Shown piece by piece: positions 1 to 8,426 of a DNA stretch of 22,011 nt. This DNA comes from Acidobacteriaceae bacterium. GTDB taxonomy: Bacteria > Acidobacteriota > Terriglobia > Terriglobales > Acidobacteriaceae. Every line of letters starts with the position of its first letter. Position 1 is the first letter of the stretch. The stretch is from contig PMGP01000093.1 of NCBI GenBank assembly GCA_003156235.1, positions 299-22,309 on the forward strand, given 5' to 3'. Under the pieces are notes generated by a model. That model was not told the origin of the DNA and made no database searches. It saw only the letters and a list, made by a program, of their open reading frames with translations. A program made the translations under genes and the position numbers.

Positions 1-925
1 CTTCAAAATCCTTGCTATAGCTGGTGTGCGCCTCGGCCATCAGCCGGCCCAGTTCCTTCATGTCGCCCTTGAGCAGGGCCTTGGAGGCGGCCACCGTGCG
101 CAGATCTTCGCTGATCACGTGGCGAGCGCGCAGCAGCGACTTGGGAGCCATCTCATTGCCCCACTTGTCCAGATCCTCCAGCGTGGCATCGCGCAGAAAG
201 GGCACGTGGCCGCGGTGGCTGTTGATGACGGCGCAGGCGGCCTCGGATTCGGCGCGGCGGGTGGGATAGTCGCCGCCGGCCACCGAGTGCTTGACCATGG
301 TGTTGGCGATAACCAGCGCCACATTGGCCGGAATCGGCGCCAATTGAAAACTTAAATCGCGGCAGTCCAGCAGCATGGCGTGGTTCTCTTTGCCGTTGAC
401 GGAAATGAACTGATCCATGATGCCGCAACTGGAGCCCACGAATTCGTTCTCAGCGCGCTGGCAGAGACGTGCCAGCACGGGGCCGGGATAACTTGCGCCG
501 ACAAGCGAGAGAACGGCCAGCGCCGTGGCCACCTCGATGGCGGCCGAGCTTGACAGCCCGGAGCCCAGAGGAACATCGCTCCAAATGCTCAGGCTGAAAC
601 CAGGAATCTTGTGGCCCTCTCCGGCAAGGATGGAGACCACGCCCATCGGGTAGTCGCTCCAATGCTGACTGGCTTTGGCCGGCAGCGATGCCGCCTCAAA
701 GACCTTCTCCTCGTCATAGTTCTCCGAATAGATGGCGATCTTGCCGTCCGTGCGCGGCGAGATGCCGGCCAAGGTGGCGAAGTTGATGGCCGCGGGCATC
801 ACAAAGCCCTCGGCATAATCGGTGTGTTCACCGATCAGGTTGACGCGGCCCGGCGCGGCAAAGACGACCGGCTCGGCATGGTAGCGGGCAAGATGCTTGG
901 AACGGAATACGGCAGGATCATGCAT
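1..925 (-). CDS. galK: Galactokinase, C-terminal part outside window
   Basis: The protein phosphorylates alpha-D-galactose to galactose-1-phosphate with ATP (Leloir pathway, cytoplasm). About 308 residues are visible; full-length family members have about 380-390, so the C-terminus with the third GHMP motif lies beyond base 1. I read the galactokinase signature GRVNLIGEHTDY at residues 26-37, the GHMP ATP-binding loop PLGSGLSSSAA around 119-129, and GIMDQF at 168-173, whose Asp171 matches the catalytic Asp. The start is the ATG at 925. A second ATG at 921 is in another frame and does not give this protein. The upstream galM-like gene ends only 13 bases away, so the two are probably one operon. 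The signature motifs make this identification firm. Confidence 0.95.
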   Translation of the reverse strand, partial: MHDPAVFRSKHLARYHAEPVVFAAPGRVNLIGEHTDYAEGFVMPAAINFATLAGISPRTDGKIAIYSENYDEEKVFEAASLPAKASQHWSDYPMGVVSILAGEGHKIPGFSLSIWSDVPLGSGLSSSAAIEVATALAVLSLVGASYPGPVLARLCQRAENEFVGSSCGIMDQFISVNGKENHAMLLDCRDLSFQLAPIPANVALVIANTMVKHSVAGGDYPTRRAESEAACAVINSHRGHVPFLRDATLEDLDKWGNEMAPKSLLRARHVISEDLRTVAASKALLKGDMKELGRLMAEAHTSYSKDFE

Positions 926-938
926 GGCAGTTCTCTTT

Positions 939-1928
939 CTACAGGGTTTGAAGATCGACAGTCATCGTCCAGAAGTCGGATTGTCCGGGATCGAGCTTGC
1001 GAGACCACGGTCCGGTGATCGCCAGCGAGTCCACGGGAGCGGTAGCCGGCTCCATCGCAACACACATCTGTTTCGGTCCTTTTCTCTCCGGCCAGCCGCC
1101 GGAGCAGATCCAGAGTCCCAGGTAAGGCGTCGCCGCCGGGTCAAAGCCAAACTTGATGCGAATGCCTGCCTTGGGCCGCTCCAGCGCGCACCAGTTTTCC
1201 TTGGCGGACAACGGCCCCGCGAACAGCTTGTCGCCGATGCCCGACTTGGGCGATTCAATCAGGCTCAGGTCGGTTTTTCCGCTAGTGGCCAGCTTGGCGA
1301 TGGGCCAGCCGACCTGCTTTCCGGCCTGCCCCAGTCTGCCGCCGCCGGAACCCTCCAGGCGCAGTTCTTGAATGGTGTCTGGCAGGACAATCTTGTCCCC
1401 TTCTTCAGTCGCAAACAAGGGATGTACCGCCCAGGACCACGGAACCGTGGAACTGCCGGTGTTGGTCACCGTGTAGTCGAGGTTCAATCGCCAGCCGTTG
1501 CCCTTTTCGGTTAGCAACAGGGTCCGCTCCAGCATCAGCGGCAGGGAAAAACACTCTCCGCGAAGGGTAACCGACCCTCCTCGCGCAACCCCTGTTCCAT
1601 GCTCCTGATGGCCAGTTCCCTCTTCTGTCCACGCCACTCTCCACAGGTCGCCGTGGTCGGGAACGGCAACCGGGCCATCGGCGGTCTCCACCGTGCAGCC
1701 GGCCACCGACGGCAGGCACTCGTCCCAGCCGCTAGCGTCACCCGCATCGAAGGCCATGGTTTGGGTGCGCGGCGCGTATGCGGCCAGCGGCGCTTGAAGC
1801 AGCTCATGGCCGTTCACGACAATGGAAGCGATCTTGCCGCCGAGGTTGGGGAGGATGGTCACCGAGCAACTCCCCGCACGAAGTAGAATCTTCTCTTCCA
1901 CAGCCCCAGTCTTGTTTGCTTCTGCCAT
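939..1928 (-). CDS. Aldose 1-epimerase (galactose mutarotase-like)
   Basis: This is an aldose-1-epimerase family protein of 329 residues, expected to interconvert the alpha and beta anomers of galactose or a related hexose and so feed the adjacent galactokinase. Family marks include DECLPSV and PDHGDLWR in the N-terminal half, WAVHPLF with the His that matches the catalytic His, and CVAMEPATAP near the C-terminus with the likely catalytic Glu. I chose ATG 1928 because GGAG lies 10 bases upstream; the frame stays open 17 codons further, to 1979, without a better ribosome site. It is the first gene of a minus-strand pair with galK. The fold is clear. The exact sugar is inferred from the neighbour, and an epimerase for another hexose or a sugar phosphate is possible. 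Confidence 0.85.
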   Translation of the reverse strand: MAEANKTGAVEEKILLRAGSCSVTILPNLGGKIASIVVNGHELLQAPLAAYAPRTQTMAFDAGDASGWDECLPSVAGCTVETADGPVAVPDHGDLWRVAWTEEGTGHQEHGTGVARGGSVTLRGECFSLPLMLERTLLLTEKGNGWRLNLDYTVTNTGSSTVPWSWAVHPLFATEEGDKIVLPDTIQELRLEGSGGGRLGQAGKQVGWPIAKLATSGKTDLSLIESPKSGIGDKLFAGPLSAKENWCALERPKAGIRIKFGFDPAATPYLGLWICSGGWPERKGPKQMCVAMEPATAPVDSLAITGPWSRKLDPGQSDFWTMTVDLQTL

Positions 1929-2101
1929 TTGCTCTGTTCTCCTCAATCCAGTCCAGCCACGCCAAGGCGCGGACTTCATTCACGCCGGGTACAGGCCAGT
2001 CTCTAGGATTGCGCCAATTGTACAAGAATAGGCCTGCAAGTGGCATTTGTCAGGTTATGCACACCTCTTGACATCCGATGCTCCATGGAGAAAGATGAGT
2101 A
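1929..2101. other. Divergent intergenic region between galM and GH92
   Basis: This spacer must carry promoters for both divergent genes. For the plus strand I see TTGACA at 2068-2073, but no good -10 fits before the GH92 start at 2102. The AATATGAGCA box found at three other promoters in this window is absent, so these genes do not obviously belong to that regulon. Confidence 0.5.
2025..2053 (-). promoter_or_regulatory. Candidate promoter for galM-galK
   Basis: Reading the minus strand, CTGACA (2053-2048; 5 of 6 to the -35 consensus) is followed after 17 bases by TATTCT (2030-2025; 4 of 6 to the -10). It lies about 100 bases ahead of the epimerase start. The score is reasonable, but this is a single unconfirmed pattern. 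Confidence 0.35.
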
Positions 2102-4387
2102 ATGCTCACCTCTAATCGGCGCCCTTCAAAGCTCCTTGTTGTCCTGCTAGTCTGTGCAGCTATGCAGCACTCCCTCCTGGGCCAAACCACGCAGACCAAG
2201 CCCGGCATAGTGCGCGACTACGTCCACAATGTGTATCCCTTTCTCGGCGTGGACTGGGGCGGCAATACCTTCGTCGGCGCGGCCGTGCCCTTTGGCATGG
2301 TTAAGCTCGGCCCGGATATGGAAAGCTTCGATGGCCGGCCCTCCAGCTTTGGCTACATGAGCGGCGGCCGCATTCTGGGCTTCAGCCATCTTCACCTCAG
2401 TGGAGCTGCCGGCAAGTATGGCAATATTCTCGTCGCTCCTGTGACCGGACCACTCGATCTCGCGGACATCAAGACGCCCCGCATCGACGAGGTAAACCAT
2501 CCTGGCTACTACTCCGCGACGCTTACGCGCTACAATATCCGCGCGGAGTTGACTGCCACGCGCCGCGTCGGTTTTCATCGTTACACGTTTCCCGCCTCTC
2601 AGCAGTCGCATCTTACCATCAACATTGACCATTGCCTGAACAAAGGCACAGGCTCGGAGTCGCAGCGTTTTCTGGGCGGGCAAGTACGCCTGCTCTCCGA
2701 CCATGAGGCGGAAGGCGTGGGCCGCTACGCCGGCGGATGGAACAAGGGCGGCGAGTACAGAGTTTACTTCTACATCGTCCTTGACACCCCGTCCACTGGC
2801 GCCCAAACCTGGAGCGGCAACACGCTTTCTTTGGACAAGGAAGTTGATCTTACCGAAGATCGGCCTATTGGCGCTACCTTCAACTTCCGTACCCACGCGG
2901 GCCAGGTTGTGCAGGCAAAGGTGGGCCTCTCTTTTATCAGCACAGAGCAAGCGCGGCAAAATGTACAACGCGAGATTCCCGCGTGGAATTTCGATATTGT
3001 CCGCAAGGCCTCTCAAGAAAACTGGAACCAGGCTTTGTCCAAGATCCAGCTCCGTGGCGAGACGGATTCAAAGCGAATTCAGTTTTATACCGCGATGTAT
3101 CACATCATGCTCATGCCATCCGATCGCACGGGCGAGAATCCCGGCTGGCAATCGACCGAGCCATACTACGACGACTACTACACTATCTGGGACACTTATC
3201 GCAGTTCCGGCCCATTGCTCACTCTCATTGCTCCTGATCGGCAACGCGACCTTATCCGCGCACTTATCGATATTTATCGACATGAAGGCTATATGCCCGA
3301 CGGACGCAGTGGCAACGTTACTGGCCGCACGCAGGGCGGCAGCAACGCCGATATGGTCATTGCCGATGCCTATGTCAAAAGCCTTACGGGGATCGATTAC
3401 CCAACCGCCTTTGAAGCTATGTTAAAAAATGCCTCCGTTCCGCCGGCTGATCCGCAGAAAGAAGGCCGCGGCGGCATCCTGGATTACAACGCCAAAGGCT
3501 ACGTCAGCGTGGCCGATGAGCGCTCCGGCTCCCGTACCGTGGAGTACGCATCCAATGATTTTGCCATTGCGGAACTTGCCTGCGGACTCAATCACCCCGC
3601 CGAGGCCAAACTGTACGCCTCCCGCGCCCACAATTGGGAACATCTCTGGGACAAGGACCTCACCGTGGAAGGGTTTAAGGGCTTCCTGCGCCCCCGCAAT
3701 CCCGACGGCAGTTGGGCCGCGCCGAATCTTCTGCTGCGCGGCACCTGGCCTGACTTCTTTTACGAGGATGACCTCTGGACTTATTCGCTCTTTGCCCCGC
3801 AGGACGTCAGGCGACTTATCGATTTGAATGGAGGGAATCAGGCATTCGTTCGCCGTCTCGACTATATCTTTTATCGCCAGCACTTCGATGTCACAAACGA
3901 ACCCGGCTTTCTCATTCCAGTTCTTTATAACTGGGCCGGCCGGCCGGACCACACCGCCGAAGTTATCACGGAGCTACTCGAAAAAGCCTTCACCGACCAG
4001 CGCACAGGCATTCCAGGCAACGATGACTCCGGGGCTATGTCAAGCTGGTTTATCTTTAACTCACTCGGTTTCTATCCCAATGCCGGGCAGGACTTCTACC
4101 TGATAGGAACCCCTAGCTTTCCCGAGGCGGATATCACGCTTGCTTCTGGAAAAACACTGCGCATCCTTGCTCGCAATATGGACAGCGAGCACATCAATCG
4201 CTTTATTCAATCAGCGACTTTGAATGGAAAGCCGCTAGAAACCTCATGGTTTCGCCACAAACAGATCGCAAATGGCGGAACGCTTGTGTTCACGATGGGA
4301 TCGGCTCCCAGCAAGTGGGGAACAACCAATCCTCCGCCTTCCATGTCCGATGCGGTTTCTCCGCTCTGCGCTGCCGCGCAGCCATAG
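2102..4387 (+). CDS. Secreted GH92 alpha-mannosidase-like glycoside hydrolase
   Basis: GH92 enzymes are Ca-dependent inverting exo-alpha-mannosidases that trim mannose from glycans or glycoproteins. The protein has 761 residues, the usual GH92 length. Residues 1-28 form a signal peptide (basic start, LLVVLLVCAA core, LLGQ end), so it should be exported. Conserved marks are an N-terminal YPFLGVDWGGNTF stretch, GFSHLHLSG at 93-101, FFYEDDLW with Glu555 where the family's catalytic acid lies, NEPGFLIPVLYNWAG, and GNDDSGAMSSW at 639-649 with Asp641/Asp642 in the catalytic base region. The start at 2102 has a GGAG-like site about 11 bases upstream. It is divergent from galM-galK and convergent with the TonB receptor. 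Family membership is firm; the linkage cleaved is inferred from the family. Confidence 0.9.
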   Translation: MLTSNRRPSKLLVVLLVCAAMQHSLLGQTTQTKPGIVRDYVHNVYPFLGVDWGGNTFVGAAVPFGMVKLGPDMESFDGRPSSFGYMSGGRILGFSHLHLSGAAGKYGNILVAPVTGPLDLADIKTPRIDEVNHPGYYSATLTRYNIRAELTATRRVGFHRYTFPASQQSHLTINIDHCLNKGTGSESQRFLGGQVRLLSDHEAEGVGRYAGGWNKGGEYRVYFYIVLDTPSTGAQTWSGNTLSLDKEVDLTEDRPIGATFNFRTHAGQVVQAKVGLSFISTEQARQNVQREIPAWNFDIVRKASQENWNQALSKIQLRGETDSKRIQFYTAMYHIMLMPSDRTGENPGWQSTEPYYDDYYTIWDTYRSSGPLLTLIAPDRQRDLIRALIDIYRHEGYMPDGRSGNVTGRTQGGSNADMVIADAYVKSLTGIDYPTAFEAMLKNASVPPADPQKEGRGGILDYNAKGYVSVADERSGSRTVEYASNDFAIAELACGLNHPAEAKLYASRAHNWEHLWDKDLTVEGFKGFLRPRNPDGSWAAPNLLLRGTWPDFFYEDDLWTYSLFAPQDVRRLIDLNGGNQAFVRRLDYIFYRQHFDVTNEPGFLIPVLYNWAGRPDHTAEVITELLEKAFTDQRTGIPGNDDSGAMSSWFIFNSLGFYPNAGQDFYLIGTPSFPEADITLASGKTLRILARNMDSEHINRFIQSATLNGKPLETSWFRHKQIANGGTLVFTMGSAPSKWGTTNPPPSMSDAVSPLCAAAQP

Positions 4388-4444
4388 TTATGGCGGAAAC
4401 CATGCTGGTTTAATCGAGCATGTGCATATTCAGGCACAATAAGA

Positions 4445-4490
4445 TTCGGGGTTCAAGGTTCGAGCAGTTACTCGCACCTTGAACCTCGAA
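4445..4490. terminator. Long hairpin between convergent genes
   Basis: Arms 4445-4459 and 4476-4490 pair over 15 positions (TTCGG-GGTTCAAGGT with its complement, one G-U pair). The stem continues past one mismatch with CGAG/CTCG and closes on a 6-base loop. It sits 57 bases after the GH92 stop and 70 bases after the receptor stop. Only short AT stretches (TTATTT; on the other strand TCTTATT) flank it, so it is a plausible bidirectional terminator with a weak U tract rather than a classic one. Confidence 0.6.
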
Positions 4491-4560
4491 TTATTTGCGC
4501 TGCCGTTGAAGCTCACTCACTTCCGAGTTCGCCTCATTGCATAAGACAAGTGCACTTCAC

Positions 4561-7500
4561 TTAGAATTCAAGTTTCACGGATACCTGTCCCGTGCGCGCG
4601 CCCCCAAAATCCGATCCGCGATTGGACTGAACCATACCGAAATCCGGATTTGTGATATCCAGAATTGGATCGTTGAGATTGGTGTGGTTCAAAACATTGG
4701 TGAAGGTGCCTTCCGCGCGAAGATGCACTCTGTCGGTGATAACGAACCGCTTGCTGAGGCCGGCCGACCAGTTCACGGTTCCCGGTCCTACAATGTCGCC
4801 AACGCTTTCATTGCCGAATCGCCCGATCGGAAGTGTGCTGACTCCAACACCGCAGGCATTGCGGGCAACTGTATAGGGCGGCCCGCTGTTGGTGGGGCAG
4901 GCAAATGCGTTTGGATTGAGCCACTGAGATCTGGTCCGGTTGGCTGGAACAGCACTCACTCCCGCCACTCGATCGGGATGTTGATCGCGTCCGTACAAGA
5001 TTCCGGAACCCGTTCCTGAAGGGTCTGCAGAAGTGCCGGGAATAAACGCCGTCAGATAAGGACCGGTCTGCAGAACGAAGACGCTGCTCATCTGCCAGCC
5101 GCCAACGATTGCATCTTCAGTGCGATTCATATTTGCGCCGAAGCTGCGTCCGCGCCCCACCGGAAGCTCGTAAACGCCGGTGCTGACCCAGCGTTGACGG
5201 CGGGTACCATAGACGTTGCCGAAATCGATGTGCCGGTCGTACAGGTAGGACGAGACTCCTCCCACGTTGCTCCCGTTTTCCGAAGCGAAGCCCGTGGATT
5301 CCGGTCCAGCATTGTCCGCGAGATTCTTGGCCCAGGTATACGTCGACTGGAAGGTGAGGCCATGCTGAAAGCGGTGATTGGCTTCAACTTGAAGAGCGTG
5401 ATAGGTCGCCTGGGCGCCGTTAAGGCGATCGTTGATGATGCCCCAGTTGGGAAATGGACGGTCAGTGAGAGGACGGTTCGCGGCCTTGGTCGTTTTCGAA
5501 TACGTCATATCGTTCTCATTGGGCCCCCACACCAGATCGTCAGTCCTCATCCCGATGTAGGAGATGCGCGTGCCGATGTTCCCCTTGAACTCGTGGTCGA
5601 TGGAAAGGTTCCACTGCATGGAGTACGGATCTTTCCAGTTGATCTGGTTAGCTGTCTCGAAGTTTGCAGTGCCATACTGCACCGCTGGCAGACCCGACCC
5701 TGGACTTGTATACGGCCACATATACGCAGGCGGATAATAGTACGGGGCGGGGTTGGAAGGCCCATTCAAGTATGTCAGCGTAGGCGCCTGCAATGTGTCG
5801 GTCATGGAGAAAAAGATGCTTCCGAGCATGGTTGTGTTGTAGACGCCAAACCCGGCGCGCACGGCTGTCTTGTCGTCGTTGAAGGGTCGCCATGCCAGGC
5901 CGATGCGCGGCAGAATCCGATCCTTCTGCGATTTGCGCAGACTATCGGGAAGGCCGGCCTGACTGCTCGATAGCACCGGCGTGCAAGCTGCATTGCCCGA
6001 ATTGGCCGGACCATAGCCGCAAGCGTCAAAAGTGGCTAGAAATGGCGCAGACAACTTGCTGGAGTAACCGTCGGGGTAGATCACGGCGCCGGTTGTCGCA
6101 ACGCTGGGATCGAAGTTGCCGATGGTTCCTGTCGTGTCGTGGTAGGCGGGATGATATTCATAGCGCACGCCTATCGAGAGAGTAAGCCTGGGCGCTATCT
6201 TCCACTGGTCTTGCGCAAAGGCTCCATAATACACTGACCTTCCATCATCCGTTGGAATCAGTCCGTAGTATAAGGTTTCAGCCGGCGCCCCCGTCAGGTA
6301 GTCCGCGAACTCGTAGTCAGCGGCGGTGCTCGCGGAGTAATAGGGATAGGGTCCGTAGGGTCCAAGTAAACTCGTCCACATGCCGTTAAATCCAAACCCT
6401 TCCACATTCGACGTTCCCGTGCTGCCCAGCGTGCTGACGGATTCCATGCTGCGAATGTCTCCGCCGGCCTTCAGAGTGTGCTTGCCCTTAACCCAGGTCA
6501 GGTTGTCGTTGTACTGAAAAAGGTGGCTCTGCGTGGTTTGATTGTAATTGCCGGCCCAGAGTGAAGTGAGAGTGTTAGGAAAGTCAATGACCGTCTCTCC
6601 GTCGATGGGAAGGCCTGAGGCGACCGGATCGAACGCCGCGGCAGTTGTGTAGGACGATCCATCCAGCGTGTTACGCATGCCATTTTCTTCCGAAGTCCAA
6701 CCAAAACGTAACTCGTTCAGCAGGTTGGGCGTGAAGTTGTAAATCAGCGAGCTGGCCAGGACTCGATAGTTGTCGAAATTCGTTATCGATGCGATATTCA
6801 AATCCTGTGGTTGGAGAAGGGTGATGTCCTTGAAGGTAAACCGGGCGAAAGCCAGCATCTTCGGACTGAAGCGATGATCGATGCGGGCGTCGAATTGTTT
6901 TGAGTTGTAATCGTTGGGGCGGTTTGCCGTGTAATTGTAGCCCGCGCCGTTCTCCGCAGCCAAAATCGTAGTGTACGGCGATGCGGTTGGGTAATTCGGT
7001 GTCGGGAAAAGGGGCAGAAACGGCTTCGCCGAGGAGTTGATGCCAGACGGAGTAGTGCCCCCCGTGGTGATATTGTTGCCTGAATAGACGGCATCGGCTA
7101 GGCTGCCCGTCGACTCGAGAGAGGTGAGCACGGCACCGGGATTGAAAACCGGATCGCTAGGAAGTTCCGCACTGAAATCGCCAGTCAGCATTTTCGCCGT
7201 GGGAACCATATCCTGAATCGTCTGCTGCTTGGGAAAGAGAAAGCCTTCATAGGTGCCAAAGAAGAAGGTCTTGTCGCGGCGAATGGGGCCGCCCACGCTG
7301 ACGCCATAGTCGTTGCCGTTTTTCTGGGGCCTGATTGTCTCGCCGAAGGCCTTCGCATCGAAGTCGCTATTCTGGAAATGCCAGAATGCCGCTCCGTGGA
7401 ATTTGTTCGCTCCGCTCTTGGTGATGGTCGTAATCTCGCCCGCCTGGCCGAATTCCGCATTGTTGTTCACGCCATCCACGCGAATCTCCGAAATGGACTC

Positions 7501-8184
7501 GGCGGAAGGGAATGCGTCGGAGAGCGGCCCGTTAAACCGTACGCTCTGCGTTGAGATGCCGTCGACGGAAACTTCCGTCTGGAAAGACTGTCCGCCTTGC
7601 ACGGAAAAGCTCATGGTCGGAGATCCACTGGCCGACGGCGAAGTGGTGCCGGAGGCCGTATCGGATTGCACTCCAGGAAGCGCCTGGATGGCATTCAGCG
7701 GACTGGTGCCGCTGCTGCCGTAGTAGTTTACGGGAAGATTGGATACGCTCTGCGCATCCAGGGAGGCCGAAATGGACGCGGTTTCCGTCTCAATGGCTCC
7801 GGCGGAGTCGGCGTTCACGACGACCTCTTGCTTTGCCGAACCGACAGCAAGGATCACATCCGCCCTAAGTTGTTGACGGGCAGTGAGTTGAAGACCTTCA
7901 AGAAACTGGCTCTCAAAACCCTCCTTGGTCACTTGCACCTTGTAGGTTCCGGGGATCAACTCCGAAGCCTGGTAGTTTCCGTTGCCGTCGGTTCGATATG
8001 CCGAAGACTGCCCTTTTTCGACGTTGGTGACGACTACCTCTGCATTGGGGATCACAGCCCCAGTTGTGTCCTTGACTGTGCCGAGGATGGTTGATTGTGT
8101 GGACTGCGCCAGCAACTGCGATGCCGTCAAGCAGAGAAGTAGTGCCACGAAGCAATAAAAGCTACAGCGGAAACGAAATCGCAC
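4561..8184 (-). CDS. Oar-like TonB-dependent outer-membrane receptor
   Basis: This 1207-residue outer-membrane receptor is expected to import a large or scarce ligand, probably a glycan or lipid fragment, using TonB energy. Residues 1-27 are a signal peptide ending LLAQ. Residues 31-92 form a carboxypeptidase-regulatory-like beta-sandwich (ILGTVKDTTGAVIPNAEVVV ... GTYKVQVTKEGFE). A plug region follows (ALPGVQSD, SVDGISTQS, ISEIRVDGVNNNAEFGQ), then a long Tyr/Asn/Gly-rich barrel ending in a terminal Phe (SVKLEF), typical of outer-membrane beta-barrels. I chose GTG 8184 because GGAGG sits 5 bases upstream, the signal peptide then starts properly, and the mapped promoter lies just ahead. The frame is open 47 codons further, through the promoter. 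Such receptors are multiplied in Acidobacteriota. The ligand cannot be read from sequence. Confidence 0.92.
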   Translation of the reverse strand: MRFRFRCSFYCFVALLLCLTASQLLAQSTQSTILGTVKDTTGAVIPNAEVVVTNVEKGQSSAYRTDGNGNYQASELIPGTYKVQVTKEGFESQFLEGLQLTARQQLRADVILAVGSAKQEVVVNADSAGAIETETASISASLDAQSVSNLPVNYYGSSGTSPLNAIQALPGVQSDTASGTTSPSASGSPTMSFSVQGGQSFQTEVSVDGISTQSVRFNGPLSDAFPSAESISEIRVDGVNNNAEFGQAGEITTITKSGANKFHGAAFWHFQNSDFDAKAFGETIRPQKNGNDYGVSVGGPIRRDKTFFFGTYEGFLFPKQQTIQDMVPTAKMLTGDFSAELPSDPVFNPGAVLTSLESTGSLADAVYSGNNITTGGTTPSGINSSAKPFLPLFPTPNYPTASPYTTILAAENGAGYNYTANRPNDYNSKQFDARIDHRFSPKMLAFARFTFKDITLLQPQDLNIASITNFDNYRVLASSLIYNFTPNLLNELRFGWTSEENGMRNTLDGSSYTTAAAFDPVASGLPIDGETVIDFPNTLTSLWAGNYNQTTQSHLFQYNDNLTWVKGKHTLKAGGDIRSMESVSTLGSTGTSNVEGFGFNGMWTSLLGPYGPYPYYSASTAADYEFADYLTGAPAETLYYGLIPTDDGRSVYYGAFAQDQWKIAPRLTLSIGVRYEYHPAYHDTTGTIGNFDPSVATTGAVIYPDGYSSKLSAPFLATFDACGYGPANSGNAACTPVLSSSQAGLPDSLRKSQKDRILPRIGLAWRPFNDDKTAVRAGFGVYNTTMLGSIFFSMTDTLQAPTLTYLNGPSNPAPYYYPPAYMWPYTSPGSGLPAVQYGTANFETANQINWKDPYSMQWNLSIDHEFKGNIGTRISYIGMRTDDLVWGPNENDMTYSKTTKAANRPLTDRPFPNWGIINDRLNGAQATYHALQVEANHRFQHGLTFQSTYTWAKNLADNAGPESTGFASENGSNVGGVSSYLYDRHIDFGNVYGTRRQRWVSTGVYELPVGRGRSFGANMNRTEDAIVGGWQMSSVFVLQTGPYLTAFIPGTSADPSGTGSGILYGRDQHPDRVAGVSAVPANRTRSQWLNPNAFACPTNSGPPYTVARNACGVGVSTLPIGRFGNESVGDIVGPGTVNWSAGLSKRFVITDRVHLRAEGTFTNVLNHTNLNDPILDITNPDFGMVQSNRGSDFGGARTGQVSVKLEF

Positions 8185-8237
8185 GATTACCTCCGAAATG
8201 GAACACGCGAGGAACGTATGCCTCAAATGTTGACACC

Positions 8238-8267
8238 ACAATATGAGCATTGCTCGCCTTTTGTCAA
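8238..8267 (-). promoter_or_regulatory. Receptor promoter with operator-like box (site A)
   Basis: On the minus strand TTGACA (8267-8262) is followed after 18 bases by TATTGT (8243-8238). The 10-mer TGCTCATATT, on the plus strand AATATGAGCA at 8240-8249, lies across the spacer and the -10. The 21-bp site 8240-8260 has a good left half (AATATGA) and a weak right half (TCGCCTT). The distance to the receptor start is about 50 bases. The same 10-mer occurs at sites B and C, which is why I treat it as a shared operator. Confidence 0.6.
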
Positions 8268-8270
8268 GTA

Positions 8271-8317
8271 AAATTTTTTGTAATATTTGTGGGGAACGAT
8301 CTTTAAGCTCGCGTCTG
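8271..8317. repeat. Promoter-upstream element, copy 1
   Basis: The plus strand reads AAATTTTTT, a spacer, GGGG, then CGATCTTTAAGCTCGCGTCTG at 8297-8317 with short flanks. Copy 2 at 9692-9727 carries the same blocks in the same order and orientation. Both lie upstream of minus-strand genes with AATATGAGCA promoters. The role is unknown; an activator site or remnants of a promoter duplication are possible. Confidence 0.5.
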
Positions 8318-8426
8318 GATTGCATGCGAGAACGAAAATCCGCCGCATCGGCTCAAACAGTTGGGCGATCCTGACCGGTCAGAAGCTGCAAATTGGAGCC
8401 TGAAACGGAGAACAATTGGCCTCCGG

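Larger units (their letters stand above)
8185..8426. other. Intergenic region between receptor and PI-PLC-like gene
   Basis: This 242-base spacer separates two minus-strand genes and carries the receptor promoter (site A) and copy 1 of the upstream element. Between 8318 and 8426 I see no gene and no clear terminator for the phosphodiesterase gene, so some read-through into the receptor cannot be excluded. Confidence 0.6.

Noticed and set aside
2068..2101. TTGACA ahead of GH92 as a promoter
   Set aside because: At 17 bases the -10 would be AAAGAT (3 of 6), ending 5 bases before the start codon. I could not support it.
2147..3016. Open frame of 289 codons antisense to GH92
   Set aside because: No motif and no ribosome site; the GH92 reading is unambiguous.
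8185..8325. 47-codon N-terminal extension of the TonB receptor
   Set aside because: It would be translated across the promoter and operator and would bury the signal peptide. GTG 8184 has GGAGG at the right distance.
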